64,000 nucleotides of DNA from KBS-96 sp963722585 (GTDB lineage Bacteria > Acidobacteriota > Terriglobia > Bryobacterales > Bryobacteraceae), in assembly GCA_963722585.1 (NCBI GenBank), contig CAVRNU010000046.1, positions 1 through 64,000 on the forward strand, read 5' to 3'. Position 1 is the stretch's first letter; every line of letters begins with the position of its first letter. Below the pieces are notes generated by a model. The model did not search any database. It was given only the letters and a program-made list of their open reading frames with translations, and had not been told where the DNA came from. This document shows positions 7,310 through 15,530 of the stretch, one piece after another. A program made the translations under genes and the position numbers.

Positions 7310-7550
7310 CACGTCTGCTGATATGAGCCTCCAAATCGGCGGCCACTTGAGCCTCAATCACATCCAAGAATCCCCGAAACTCACGCGACCGGTGCCGGCG
7401 ATGTAGTTGCCCGATGATACGGCTGGTTTTCAACTCCAGCAAGGCAAACAGCGAAGTCGTTCCATGCCGTTTGTAATCATGCGTGCCGCGCTCCACTTGT
7501 CCTGGCCGTAACGGGAGCAGCGGTTGCGTGCTGCGGTCCAGTGGCTGCGT
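7310..7550 (-). pseudogene. IS630-family transposase remnant
   Basis: Inside a long minus-strand frame, about 80 codons read 'QPLLPLRPGQVERGTHDYKRHG', 'TTSLFALLELKTSRIIGQLHRRHRSREFRGFLDVIEAQV' and 'DLEAH'. This is the stretch of IS630-type DDE transposases just before the second catalytic aspartate ('.DNYGTHK'). The match stops where that aspartate should come, and the upstream part with the first aspartate is only loosely similar. I see no terminal inverted repeats or TA duplication. It is a dead internal fragment. Confidence 0.7.
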
Positions 7551-7990
7551 CGCGAACGATGAGGCTATTCGCTTGTCTAGGCCTTGACCCATAAAGCGGA
7601 ATGCATCATCGAGGACCAGTCGCCGCGCCACAAGCCAGCCCAGTTCAGCAGAGCGATTCATGTACATTATGAATGCGTTCTCATCGACACTTGGTCCCGG
7701 CTGTGGCTTCAGCCCCTTGGAAATAGGCGTAATTTCTTGGCTAAATGATATGAACCCCCCCGTGAACCTCCGTATGGAAGAAATCGGCCCACGATTCCAA
7801 ATCCGGACTTCCGGCGCCAAGCCAGATGATTCGCCGATAAGTCGGTCTGAAATACGACGTTCGGTTTTCTTCCGCCTGTCCGTGCTTTTTTCTTGTATTC
7901 CTCTCGCTCAGTAGTGGGGTTATCGGAGCGCCGATCCAGATCGGAAAACTTAATCCAATTGTGCGCACCCCCCCCGCAAGCATGAACGCT

Positions 7991-8330
7991 CTATCCTTTT
8001 ATGTCGCGCATCAGAGCGTAACCATCAAGCGGATAGCCCTTGCTGTATAGCACTTCCCACGCCCGGATTCGACGAAAGAGATTCGAGACATACACCAACG
8101 CCACTACGTAGTTAATGCGCTCCTTTGCCCAGCGATGAGAATCAATATAATCCGACGCCCGATGAAGTGTCTCGATGAAAAAGCTTTGAAACGAGTCGAG
8201 TGGAACGGGTTGACCTGGGAACTTTGTTTCGGATGTATTGTCCGACCATTTCCTCGTTCCCTATCACCTCAGTTAAATGTCCTCCAATCAGGCCATTGAG
8301 GGTGAACGTGCCGTAAGCTGCCGTGTCCAC
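7991..8330 (-). pseudogene. Frameshifted conserved hypothetical gene
   Basis: From ATG 8330 the frame reads '...LNGLIGGHLTEVIGNEEMVGQYIRNKVP' and then degenerates. Moving one base near 8210 restores 'GQPVPLDSFQSFFIETLHRASDYIDSHRW', which continues as 'INYVVALVYVSNLFRRIRAWEVLYSKGYPLDGYALMRDIKG' to the stop at 7991. The recovered protein is about 110 residues, tryptophan- and arginine-rich and clearly coding in character. The pattern 'GY..dgyaLmRdi' recalls helical HEPN-like or DUF5677-like proteins seen in defence islands, but that is only a resemblance. Confidence 0.5.
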
Positions 8331-8447
8331 TCTGCAATTGTCATTCTCGGGAGCGTCACTCTGTTGCCGTTCCGTTCATTCGCCTGTGTATGCCGTAGAG
8401 GTTCACTGCATTCATAAAGCCCGAATTGCACGATATGCCGGCCTGAA

Positions 8448-8744
8448 TCAACGAGGAGTCTTTCGAGTAGTTCCACGGGGTACGTTCGAAAACGTTCCTC
8501 GCCGGTCTTTACCGATTTGCTTTGCGAACGAATGCTGCTTGGGTCCTTGCTTCCACAGAGGCGTCTGATTGCGGACTTCTTCGACTATCCACTCGTAGCC
8601 TTTACTACGCATATCGCCGAGGCCAGAATCCCTGACTACTTTTTCTCTGTCGGCGTCCTCCCTGGTACGAAAAGTTGGTTCGTCAGAGCGGGGTACGCGG
8701 TGCCCGTTCTCGGTCAAGACTAGGCGGAACTGGGACTTCGTCAC
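8448..8744 (-). CDS. Hypothetical protein at the right end of the decayed segment
   Basis: A 98-codon frame starting 'MTKSQFRLVLTENGHRVPRSDEPTFRTREDADREKVV'. The charged, alternating pattern is typical of a small folded protein, and a continuation in a neighbouring frame (8288-8476, '...ERLLVDSGRHIVQFGLYECSEPL') suggests it may once have been longer. No family recognised. It lies about 190 bp from the tRNA-Val fragment that closes the accessory region. Confidence 0.35.
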   Translation of the reverse strand: MTKSQFRLVLTENGHRVPRSDEPTFRTREDADREKVVRDSGLGDMRSKGYEWIVEEVRNQTPLWKQGPKQHSFAKQIGKDRRGTFSNVPRGTTRKTPR

Positions 8745-8931
8745 TCTTTCAGCATACTAGGAATTTCACAGTCCGGGAGTGTACGAGACTTTCTAGGAGA
8801 GAAAGCCGCTGACCCGCCCTTATTCAGGCATTATCAGGGTGTATCCGCCTTTACGCTGTATCCCGCTAAGTCGCTGAGAATACTGGCGAACTGGACACTC
8901 GCTGAGTATCCGAGATACCTCAACTCGCATT

Positions 8932-8973
8932 CGTGTCAAGCAGGCGCTCTAACCAACTAAGCTACGAGCCCAC
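8932..8973 (-). repeat. tRNA-Val 5'-half fragment, distal att-like site
   Basis: Forty-one of 42 bases match 6004-6045, covering tRNA nucleotides 1-40 and two bases upstream. No 3' half follows, so it cannot be a functional tRNA. The fragment separates the decayed segment from ordinary chromosomal genes beginning with DUF2911 at 9056. It is best read as the far junction left when an element inserted at the tRNA. Confidence 0.75.
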
Positions 8974-9055
8974 GAGGCGTAAAATCGGTAGTTCAACACG
9001 CCAAAGGCGTTCTCAGAGTCGAGACGATAAAGTATCTAACGAGGTGTACACCACC

Positions 9056-9592
9056 ATGTTGAAGCGATTTGGTCCTGCGGTACTCGCTATCGTGTTTTGC
9101 GTGTTCGCGGTCGCAAGGCAGGAAGGCGGGCCGCGGAAAAGCCCGCACGCGACGATTTCGACGACTCTCGGCGGGAAAACCATTACCATCTCGTACGGGC
9201 GCCCTTATTTGAAAGGCCGGAAGGCGGTCGGCGGCAGTCTCGTTCCCTACGATGAGGTTTGGCGTCTGGGAGCCGATGAGGCTACCAAGCTGACGACCGA
9301 TGCCGATCTCATGATAGGTAATCTCAAGGTGCCAAAGGGCAGCTATGCCTTGTTTACAATTGCCGGCCGCGATCACTGGACGCTGATTGTGAATAAGAAA
9401 GCGGAGCAGTTCGGCGCTTTTGACTATAGCCAGGCGGACGACCTCGGGCGAACGCCGCTTCAGGTGAAGCATCTCGCCTCTCCGGTCGAGCAGTTCACAA
9501 TTACGCTCGAGCCGGCTTCGAGTGGTAGCGTAGTGTTGCATTTGGCTTGGGAAAACACCGACGCCTCAACCACCATACGCGTTGCCGGGTAA
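9056..9592 (+). CDS. DUF2911 secreted protein
   Basis: I chose the ATG at 9056, which gives 178 residues with a hydrophobic leader 'FGPAVLAIVFCVFAVA'; a longer open frame begins inside the tRNA fragment and is not credible. The mature part has the features of DUF2911: 'SPHATISTTLGGKTITISYGRPYLKGRK', 'PYDEVWRLGADEATKL', 'PKGSYALFTI' and 'WTLIVNKK'. Such proteins are predicted periplasmic beta-rich proteins widespread in Acidobacteria and Bacteroidetes, with no known reaction. It is the first backbone gene after the accessory region. Confidence 0.85.
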   Translation: MLKRFGPAVLAIVFCVFAVARQEGGPRKSPHATISTTLGGKTITISYGRPYLKGRKAVGGSLVPYDEVWRLGADEATKLTTDADLMIGNLKVPKGSYALFTIAGRDHWTLIVNKKAEQFGAFDYSQADDLGRTPLQVKHLASPVEQFTITLEPASSGSVVLHLAWENTDASTTIRVAG

Positions 9593-9621
9593 GTCTCTAG
9601 ATATTCGTGTAAGGTGAAGAC

Positions 9622-10743
9622 ATGGCTGAAGCCGCTACCCAGAGACCACCCCATGTTGCTCCGCACCGCTTCTTGTTTGCTCCGGGGCCAACCAATGTCG
9701 ACCCGCGGGTTTATGGAGCGATGATTCAGCCCGTGGTCGGGATTCGCGATCCTTTCTTTTTTCAGTGCATGGCCGACGTGCAGGCAGGCTTGCGCGCCGT
9801 ATTTGGCACCGCAAACGAGAAGACGTTTGTGCTGACCGGCACAGGCAGTTCCGGCATGGAAGCAGCCATTGCGAACTTTGTAAAGCCGGGGACGAAATTC
9901 GCAGTGTTTGCGAATGGCTTCTTTGCCGACCGCCAAGCTGAAATGGCGCGGAGGCACGGCGCAGCGGTCATCCGGTTCGACAAGGAATGGGGCGAGGTGT
10001 TCGACGCGGATGAAGCGGAGAAGCTCATCCGCGAGCACCGGCCTGAAGTTGTCGCATTTGTTCATGCGGAAACATCCACGGGCGCTGTGCAGCCGCCGCT
10101 GGCGATCACAAAACCTGCCCGGGAGATTGGCGCTTTCGTGATTGCCGATTGTGTGACTTCGCTTGGCGCCATGCCAGTTGAGCTCGATACGAACGGCATC
10201 GATATCGCCTATAGCTGTTCACAGAAGGGGCTGAGCTGTCCGGCCGGGTTAAGTCCCGTAACTGTGTCGCCTCGGGCATGGCAGTGGCTTGAGACCCGAA
10301 GCTCGATCGACACATGGGCCCTGGACCTGAAAATGATCGACGCGTGGTTTGGACCGAACCACGTCTACCATCACACGCCCTCGGCAACTCTTTATTACGC
10401 TCTGCGGGAGGGCCTCGCCGTCATCGAGGAAGAGGGCCTAAGCAACCGCTGGGAAAGACACCACCGGACACATCACCGCCTGCTTGCCGGTTTAACCAAA
10501 CTGGGATTCGAACCTGTGGTTCAGCGGCCTGAAAACCGCATTTGGCATCTTCTCAACGTCTATCCGCCAAAGGGAGTCGAAGAGGCGCAACTCCGAGCAC
10601 ATCTCTTCGACCGCTACAACATCGATGTCGCCGGCGGTATTGGAAAGCTCGCCGGCAAAATCCTGCGAATCGGGATTATGGGACCGCTAGCCACCGAAGA
10701 GCGTGCCGATGCGCTTCTCGAGGCGCTGTCGGCGTCAATTTAG
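9622..10743 (+). CDS. Class V aminotransferase (alanine/ureidoglycine-glyoxylate type)
   Basis: A 373-residue PLP enzyme of aminotransferase class V. 'LFAPGPTNVDPRVYGAM' is the family N-terminus, 'GTGSSGMEAAIAN' lies in the cofactor phosphate region, 'VIADCVTSLGAMPVELD' carries the aspartate that contacts the pyridine nitrogen, and 'YSCSQKGLSCPAGLS' supplies the Schiff-base lysine. Relatives are alanine-glyoxylate, serine-pyruvate and (S)-ureidoglycine-glyoxylate aminotransferases (PucG). The last would fit a nitrogen-scavenging neighbourhood with the guanidine operon 3.4 kb downstream, but substrate choice cannot be read from sequence. It follows DUF2911 by 29 bp and probably shares its transcript. 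Confidence 0.85.
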   Translation: MAEAATQRPPHVAPHRFLFAPGPTNVDPRVYGAMIQPVVGIRDPFFFQCMADVQAGLRAVFGTANEKTFVLTGTGSSGMEAAIANFVKPGTKFAVFANGFFADRQAEMARRHGAAVIRFDKEWGEVFDADEAEKLIREHRPEVVAFVHAETSTGAVQPPLAITKPAREIGAFVIADCVTSLGAMPVELDTNGIDIAYSCSQKGLSCPAGLSPVTVSPRAWQWLETRSSIDTWALDLKMIDAWFGPNHVYHHTPSATLYYALREGLAVIEEEGLSNRWERHHRTHHRLLAGLTKLGFEPVVQRPENRIWHLLNVYPPKGVEEAQLRAHLFDRYNIDVAGGIGKLAGKILRIGIMGPLATEERADALLEALSASI

Positions 10744-10759
10744 GCATTTGACCACTTAA

Positions 10760-10798
10760 AGCCGGCCAGCAGGCCGGCTCGTCGCCAGGACTGGCGAC
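10760..10798. repeat. Double hairpin between convergent genes
   Basis: AGCCGGCC-AGCA-GGCCGGCT (10760-10779) is followed by GTCGCCA-GGAC-TGGCGAC (10781-10798) and then CCCACA. Both stems are perfect. The element sits between converging genes and may act as a bidirectional terminator. Its layout (two adjacent hairpins and a CCCACA tail) resembles the doublets at 36483 and 53333. Confidence 0.6.
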
Positions 10799-10810
10799 CC
10801 CACAAGCCAA

Positions 10811-11476
10811 TTATTTTCCTAAGTGGCGAATCGCGACTTCTTTGAAGAAGGCGATATCGTGGTCGCTGTGGTTTTGGAGTCCGAACCAGCCTTCATTGGG
10901 CCGGGGTCCACGGTCTGGCTCAAACCACAATTTTTTTGGCGGCACAGGCTGCCCTTCAGTGTAATCGGTCACTTTGATGCCGTTAACGGTGACAATAGTG
11001 TGCGGACCGTCCAGAGTAATCTCCATGGTGTTCCACTCGGGACCGGGTTTGCCGGGCCGCGCCATAGCCTTGGTCAGCGAGTAAAGACAGCCGGTGGCAT
11101 GATAGTCGTCTTCGCCACCCTTTTCCGGGTCGTTATCGATCTGCACTTCATAGCCGTAATTGACCGGCATCCATGCCTCCCGGGGCTCGATCGGTATACG
11201 GACGTAAACCCCCGAATTGTCGTTGTGATCGCGCATCTTGTATACAACTCTTAGCTGACAATTCCCGATTTTGCCGCCAGTCCAGTAGAGCAGGCCCATG
11301 CCGCCATGCGTCTGAATGAGGCCGTTTTCCACCGTCATGTAGCCCTTGTCCACATGCTTCCAGCCGCTGAGATCACGCCCGTTAAAGAGCTGCTTCCAGT
11401 TATCTTCTCCGGCTGCCAAAGGAATCGCGCACAGGGCCGCGAGGAGAGCTGTACCGAGAATTTTGGGAAATCGCAT
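10811..11476 (-). CDS. DUF1080 secreted protein
   Basis: A 221-residue protein with signal peptide 'ILGTALLAALCAIPLAAG' and a single DUF1080 domain. 'WKQLFNGRDLSGWKHVDKGYMTVENGLIQTHGG' is the family signature at the start, 'GNCQLRVVYKM', 'NSGVYVRIP', 'YGYEVQIDND' and 'PEWNTMEITLDG' follow, and 'GWFGLQNHSDHDIAFFKEVAIRHL' closes the fold. The family is a concanavalin-like beta sandwich now often labelled 3-keto-disaccharide hydrolase; it acts on glycosides outside the cytoplasm. It is a single gene on the minus strand, divergent from the pyrophosphatase gene. Confidence 0.9.
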   Translation of the reverse strand: MRFPKILGTALLAALCAIPLAAGEDNWKQLFNGRDLSGWKHVDKGYMTVENGLIQTHGGMGLLYWTGGKIGNCQLRVVYKMRDHNDNSGVYVRIPIEPREAWMPVNYGYEVQIDNDPEKGGEDDYHATGCLYSLTKAMARPGKPGPEWNTMEITLDGPHTIVTVNGIKVTDYTEGQPVPPKKLWFEPDRGPRPNEGWFGLQNHSDHDIAFFKEVAIRHLGK

Positions 11477-11643
11477 ATCCGCTTACAAGAATACGCCGCA
11501 CCGATTTAAACGTGCGCGACGTTCTGAGAAAATGTCAATTCTAACCGGCCGAGCCGGACCGGGTAGATATAATCCGCAGAGACCTGTCGGCCTGAAATGA
11601 CCATTAGAGGGCCGATCCGCAAATTCGTTAGGGGGCAAGGATT

Positions 11644-14121
11644 TTGAAGAACTGTCTTCTTCTAGATATGAATCGGGCGTTTCGTCGAGCATTTCAGACC
11701 TGTTCAGGCTTGATGCTCGCCATACCGGTTTTTTTGATGAGTCCGCTGCTGTGCCGCGCTCAGACGACGCCCGGCGAAACATCGGGCGAGGCCAACCTGG
11801 TCTTACCCGATTTGACTCAAGCCACATTCTTTGGGGGCGCTATCAACGGCCGCTCTCTTCTGCTCTACGGGCTGATTGTTGTTGCGCTGGGGCTGCTGTT
11901 TGGTCTCGTCATCTACCGCCAGCTCAAGCACCTGCCGGTTCACAAATCGATGCTCGAGATCTCGGAGCTGATTTACGAAACGTGCAAGACCTATCTCGTG
12001 ACGCAAGTTAAGTTTCTTGTCATTCTCGAGACTTTCATCGGCGTCATCATCGTGTTCTACTTCGGCGTGCTTCAGCATTTCGCGGCTGAAAAGGTGTTGA
12101 TAATTTTGCTGTTCAGCATTATTGGAATCTGCGGGAGCAGCGGCGTCGCCTGGTTCGGCATTCGCGTCAACACATTTGCCAACTCCCGGGCAGCGTTTGC
12201 CAGCCTTCGCGGTAAACCGTACCCCTGCTACGACATTCCGCTGAAGGCCGGCATCAGCATCGGCATGCTGCTCATCTGCGTCGAGTTGGTTTTGATGCTG
12301 TTCATTCTGCTCTTCATCCCGCACGATTATTCCGGGCCTTGTTTTATCGGCTTTGCTATCGGCGAATCATTGGGCGCGGCCGCGCTGCGCGTTGCGGGCG
12401 GCATTTTCACGAAGATTGCCGACATCGGCGCCGATTTGATGAAGATTGTCTTCAAGATCAAGGAAGATGACGCGCGCAATCCCGGAGTCATTGCCGATTG
12501 CACCGGCGACAACGCCGGAGATTCGGTTGGTCCCAGCGCCGATGGGTTTGAAACATACGGCGTGACGGGCGTCGCGTTAATTTCCTTCATCGTGCTGGCG
12601 GTGCGCAGTCCTCTCGTGCAAAGCCAGCTGCTCGTGTGGATATTCGCCATGCGAGTCATGATGGTCATCTCCTCCGGCGCCTCGTATTTGCTCAATGCGG
12701 CTTATGCAAAAGCCAAGTACGCGAACGCCGACAAGATGAATTTTGAAGCTCCCTTGACGAGCCTGGTGTGGCTTACTTCGCTGGTGTCCATCGCGCTCAC
12801 ATATCTCGTTTCTTACACGATGATTCCCGATCTCGGCGGCGACTCGACCCTATGGTGGAAATTATCGAGCGTCATCACGTGCGGCACGCTCGCCGGCGCT
12901 GTAATTCCCGAGCTCGTGAAGGTATTCACTTCCATGCAATCGCGACACGTCCGCGAGATTGTGGCATCGTCGCAGGAAGGCGGAGCCTCTCTCAACATCC
13001 TGTCTGGCTTTGTCGCCGGCAACATGGGCGCTTACTGGCTGGGCATTGCCATTTTGTCTCTTATGGCCGCGGCCTACGGCGTGAGCACTTCCGGTCTCGG
13101 CAGCCTCATGGTGGCACCCTCTGTATTTGCTTTTGGTCTCGTGGCTTTCGGTTTTTTGGGAATGGGGCCGGTTACGATTGCGGTTGATTCTTATGGTCCG
13201 GTGACCGACAACGCGCAATCTGTGTATGAGCTTTCGACAATTGAACAAATTCCAGGGGTTGAACAGGAGATCAGATCCGAATATGGGTTCGATGTTCAAT
13301 TTAATAAGGCGAAAGATTTCCTAGAAGAAAACGACGGCGCGGGAAATACGTTCAAAGCGACGGCTAAGCCGGTTCTCATCGGGACGGCGGTTGTAGGCGC
13401 GACGACCATGATTTTCTCCATCGTCGTGGCCCTGACACACGGTCTGAGACCGGAGCTGCTTTCCAATCTCTCGATCTTGCATCCGCCCTTCCTGCTCGGG
13501 CTCATCACGGGAGGAGCGATCATCTATTGGTTTACGGGAGCTTCCACGCAAGCTGTTACGACTGGAGCTTATCGGGCCGTCGAGTTCATCAAAGCGAACA
13601 TCCATTTGGAAGGCACGACCAAGGCGTCAGTCGCGGACAGCAAGAAAGTTGTCGAGATTTGCACGAAATACGCACAGCGCGGCATGTACAACATTTTCCT
13701 GACCGTGTTTTTCGCGACTTTGGGATTCGCGTTTGTCGAGCCGTATTTCTTTATCGGCTATCTCATCTCGATTGCGCTGTTCGGCCTCTATCAGGCAATC
13801 TTCATGGCCAACGCGGGTGGCGCGTGGGACAACGCCAAGAAGATCGTCGAAACGGAATTAAAGCAAAAAGGCACCGATCTGCATGCGGCTACGGTTGTCG
13901 GCGACACGGTGGGCGACCCGTTCAAAGATACCTCATCGGTAGCGCTGAATCCAATCATCAAATTCACGACGCTGTTCGGCCTCCTCGCCGTAGAGCTGGC
14001 TGTGTCGTTATCGAATGAACGGGGACCAGCACTCAGCGCGGTGCTTGCTGGCGCCTTTCTCCTCACGTCGATGATTTTCGTGTGGCGATCCTTCTACCGA
14101 ATGAGAATCGGAACCGACTAA
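11644..14121 (+). CDS. hppA: Membrane-bound ion-translocating pyrophosphatase
   Basis: An 825-residue protein with about 16 transmembrane segments. The start is a TTG with AAGGA just upstream; an ATG eight codons later has no ribosome site. Signature parts are 'GGIFTKIADIGADLMKIV', 'DDARNPGVIADCTGDNAGDSVG' (pyrophosphate and magnesium ligands) and the C-terminal 'GDTVGDPFKDTSSVALNP'. The enzyme hydrolyses pyrophosphate and pumps H+ or Na+ out of the cytoplasm. Its motifs differ from the common GADLVGKVE/IADNVGDNVGD form and belong to a divergent branch, so ion and potassium dependence are unresolved. The N-terminal signal-like segment ending 'PLLCRAQ' is longer than in most relatives. Confidence 0.92.
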   Translation: MKNCLLLDMNRAFRRAFQTCSGLMLAIPVFLMSPLLCRAQTTPGETSGEANLVLPDLTQATFFGGAINGRSLLLYGLIVVALGLLFGLVIYRQLKHLPVHKSMLEISELIYETCKTYLVTQVKFLVILETFIGVIIVFYFGVLQHFAAEKVLIILLFSIIGICGSSGVAWFGIRVNTFANSRAAFASLRGKPYPCYDIPLKAGISIGMLLICVELVLMLFILLFIPHDYSGPCFIGFAIGESLGAAALRVAGGIFTKIADIGADLMKIVFKIKEDDARNPGVIADCTGDNAGDSVGPSADGFETYGVTGVALISFIVLAVRSPLVQSQLLVWIFAMRVMMVISSGASYLLNAAYAKAKYANADKMNFEAPLTSLVWLTSLVSIALTYLVSYTMIPDLGGDSTLWWKLSSVITCGTLAGAVIPELVKVFTSMQSRHVREIVASSQEGGASLNILSGFVAGNMGAYWLGIAILSLMAAAYGVSTSGLGSLMVAPSVFAFGLVAFGFLGMGPVTIAVDSYGPVTDNAQSVYELSTIEQIPGVEQEIRSEYGFDVQFNKAKDFLEENDGAGNTFKATAKPVLIGTAVVGATTMIFSIVVALTHGLRPELLSNLSILHPPFLLGLITGGAIIYWFTGASTQAVTTGAYRAVEFIKANIHLEGTTKASVADSKKVVEICTKYAQRGMYNIFLTVFFATLGFAFVEPYFFIGYLISIALFGLYQAIFMANAGGAWDNAKKIVETELKQKGTDLHAATVVGDTVGDPFKDTSSVALNPIIKFTTLFGLLAVELAVSLSNERGPALSAVLAGAFLLTSMIFVWRSFYRMRIGTD

Positions 14122-14135
14122 AATTACGTAGATAC

Positions 14136-14849
14136 ATGGCTCAAGATATTCTTTGGGAAGAGATCGTGCAACCCGGCGCAACTTGGTCTCATGTATTGAA
14201 ACGCGGCACCGCGCTGCGGTTGACCGACATCGAGGGTGGAGCGAATGTAGGAGCGATTTTCTACAATTTCGAGTGTCCCGTCGAACGGTATAACATGCCC
14301 GATACGCTGAAGGCGCAGCATATCGCGCGGCTCACCGATGGCTATGTGCTCTATTCCGACATGGGGCGCATTCTCTGCTCGATTACAAAGGACAGCTTGG
14401 GATGGCACGACGCGATTTGTGGCTGTTCCAACGCGAAAATGGTTCAGCAGAAGTATGGAGAGGCGCGCTACCAACAGTTCTGCAACGATTTTCACAAAAA
14501 TGCGCGCGATAGCTTTCTGATTGAGCTCGCAAAATACGGTCTCGGGGCGCGCGATCTAAACGCGAATGTCAATTTTTTCAGCCGTGTGAATGTGGATGAT
14601 GACGGAACGCTGCGTTTCGTCGAAGGCCATTCGAAGCCCGGCAGCTTTGTGGAACTGCGCGCGGAAATGAATGTGCTTACGATCCTCAACACATGCCAGC
14701 ATCCACTAGACTCGAATCCGAAGTACGAGCCGAAGCCGGTTCAGGTATCTCTACGCCGCATTGGACTCCCAGTGGCGGATGACTCTTGCCGGATTTCGCG
14801 GCCGGAAAATGGACGGGGGTTCACGCTAACGGAACGCTATTTCCTGTAA
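14136..14849 (+). CDS. cgdA: Carboxyguanidine deiminase-type subunit (DUF1989, UAAP1-like)
   Basis: A 237-residue DUF1989 protein, formerly 'urea carboxylase-associated protein 1'. It starts at ATG 14136, 14 bp after the pyrophosphatase stop. Family features are 'GTALRLTDIEGGANVGAIFYN', 'GWHDAICGCSNAKM' (an HD...C motif shared with the next gene) and 'SKPGSFVELRAEMNVLTILNTCQHPLD'. In the guanidine pathway two DUF1989 proteins form the deiminase that turns carboxyguanidine into allophanate and ammonia. The order here (two DUF1989 genes, carboxylase, allophanate hydrolase) supports that role. Subunit letters follow gene order and are provisional. Confidence 0.85.
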   Translation: MAQDILWEEIVQPGATWSHVLKRGTALRLTDIEGGANVGAIFYNFECPVERYNMPDTLKAQHIARLTDGYVLYSDMGRILCSITKDSLGWHDAICGCSNAKMVQQKYGEARYQQFCNDFHKNARDSFLIELAKYGLGARDLNANVNFFSRVNVDDDGTLRFVEGHSKPGSFVELRAEMNVLTILNTCQHPLDSNPKYEPKPVQVSLRRIGLPVADDSCRISRPENGRGFTLTERYFL

Positions 14850-14867
14850 GGGCGTGAGACGGATTTC

Positions 14868-15530
14868 ATGAGCAATAGCAATACTGTAGAGAGCCGTCTC
14901 GATCCAGCATCCGCTAGTTACAGGCATACGATACTTGCCGGCGAGCCGTGGATTCAACTCATTCAGAAAGGACAGATTCTTCGGATTGTCGACTTGGAAG
15001 GCAATCAGGCGGCCGACACGCTGTTTTATAACGCCCACGATTATGAAGACCGGTACAGCGCGCAAGATACAATTCGCGAGCAGGGTAATCTGTATCTGAC
15101 GACCGGAACTCGCCTGATTTCTTCAAACGGAAATGCCCTGCTAACTATCGTCGCCGACACATGCGGGCGCCACGATACTCTCGGCGGAGCTTGTTCCACT
15201 GAAAGCAACATGGTCCGTTATGCCATTGAAAAAAGGCACATGCATGCTTGCCGCCAAAGCTTTGTGAAAGCCGTTGTCGAGTGGGGCTGTGGTCTTGAGA
15301 AGCGCGATATTGCCAATAACATCAACTTCTTTATGAATGTTCCAGTTACTCCAGAAGGCAAATTGACCTTCGAGGACGGAATTTCAAAACCTGGCAAGTA
15401 CGTCGAGCTCCAGGCGGAAATGGATGTTGTTGCGCTGATCAGTAACTGCCCGCAACTGAACAATCCGTGTAACGCCTACAATCCCACGCCAGTCGAGGTT
15501 CTAATCTGGGATAGCGGCGATGTTCGCTAG
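14868..15530 (+). CDS. cgdB: Carboxyguanidine deiminase-type subunit (DUF1989, UAAP2-like)
   Basis: A 220-residue DUF1989 protein paralogous to the gene before it. It shows 'GQILRIVDLEGNQAADTLFYNAHDYEDRYSAQDT', 'GRHDTLGGACSTESNMVRY' and 'SKPGKYVELQAEMDVVALISNCPQLNNPC'. The N-terminal half resembles the usual UAAP2 partner, expected to form a heteromeric deiminase with the upstream product in the cytoplasm. It begins 19 bp after the first subunit's stop and its 3' end overlaps the carboxylase start by 11 bp, consistent with coupled translation. No frameshift is seen here, unlike the next gene. Confidence 0.87.
   Translation: MSNSNTVESRLDPASASYRHTILAGEPWIQLIQKGQILRIVDLEGNQAADTLFYNAHDYEDRYSAQDTIREQGNLYLTTGTRLISSNGNALLTIVADTCGRHDTLGGACSTESNMVRYAIEKRHMHACRQSFVKAVVEWGCGLEKRDIANNINFFMNVPVTPEGKLTFEDGISKPGKYVELQAEMDVVALISNCPQLNNPCNAYNPTPVEVLIWDSGDVR

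Noticed and set aside
8932..8973. Second functional tRNA gene
   Set aside because: Only the 5' half is present; the T arm and 3' acceptor strand are missing.
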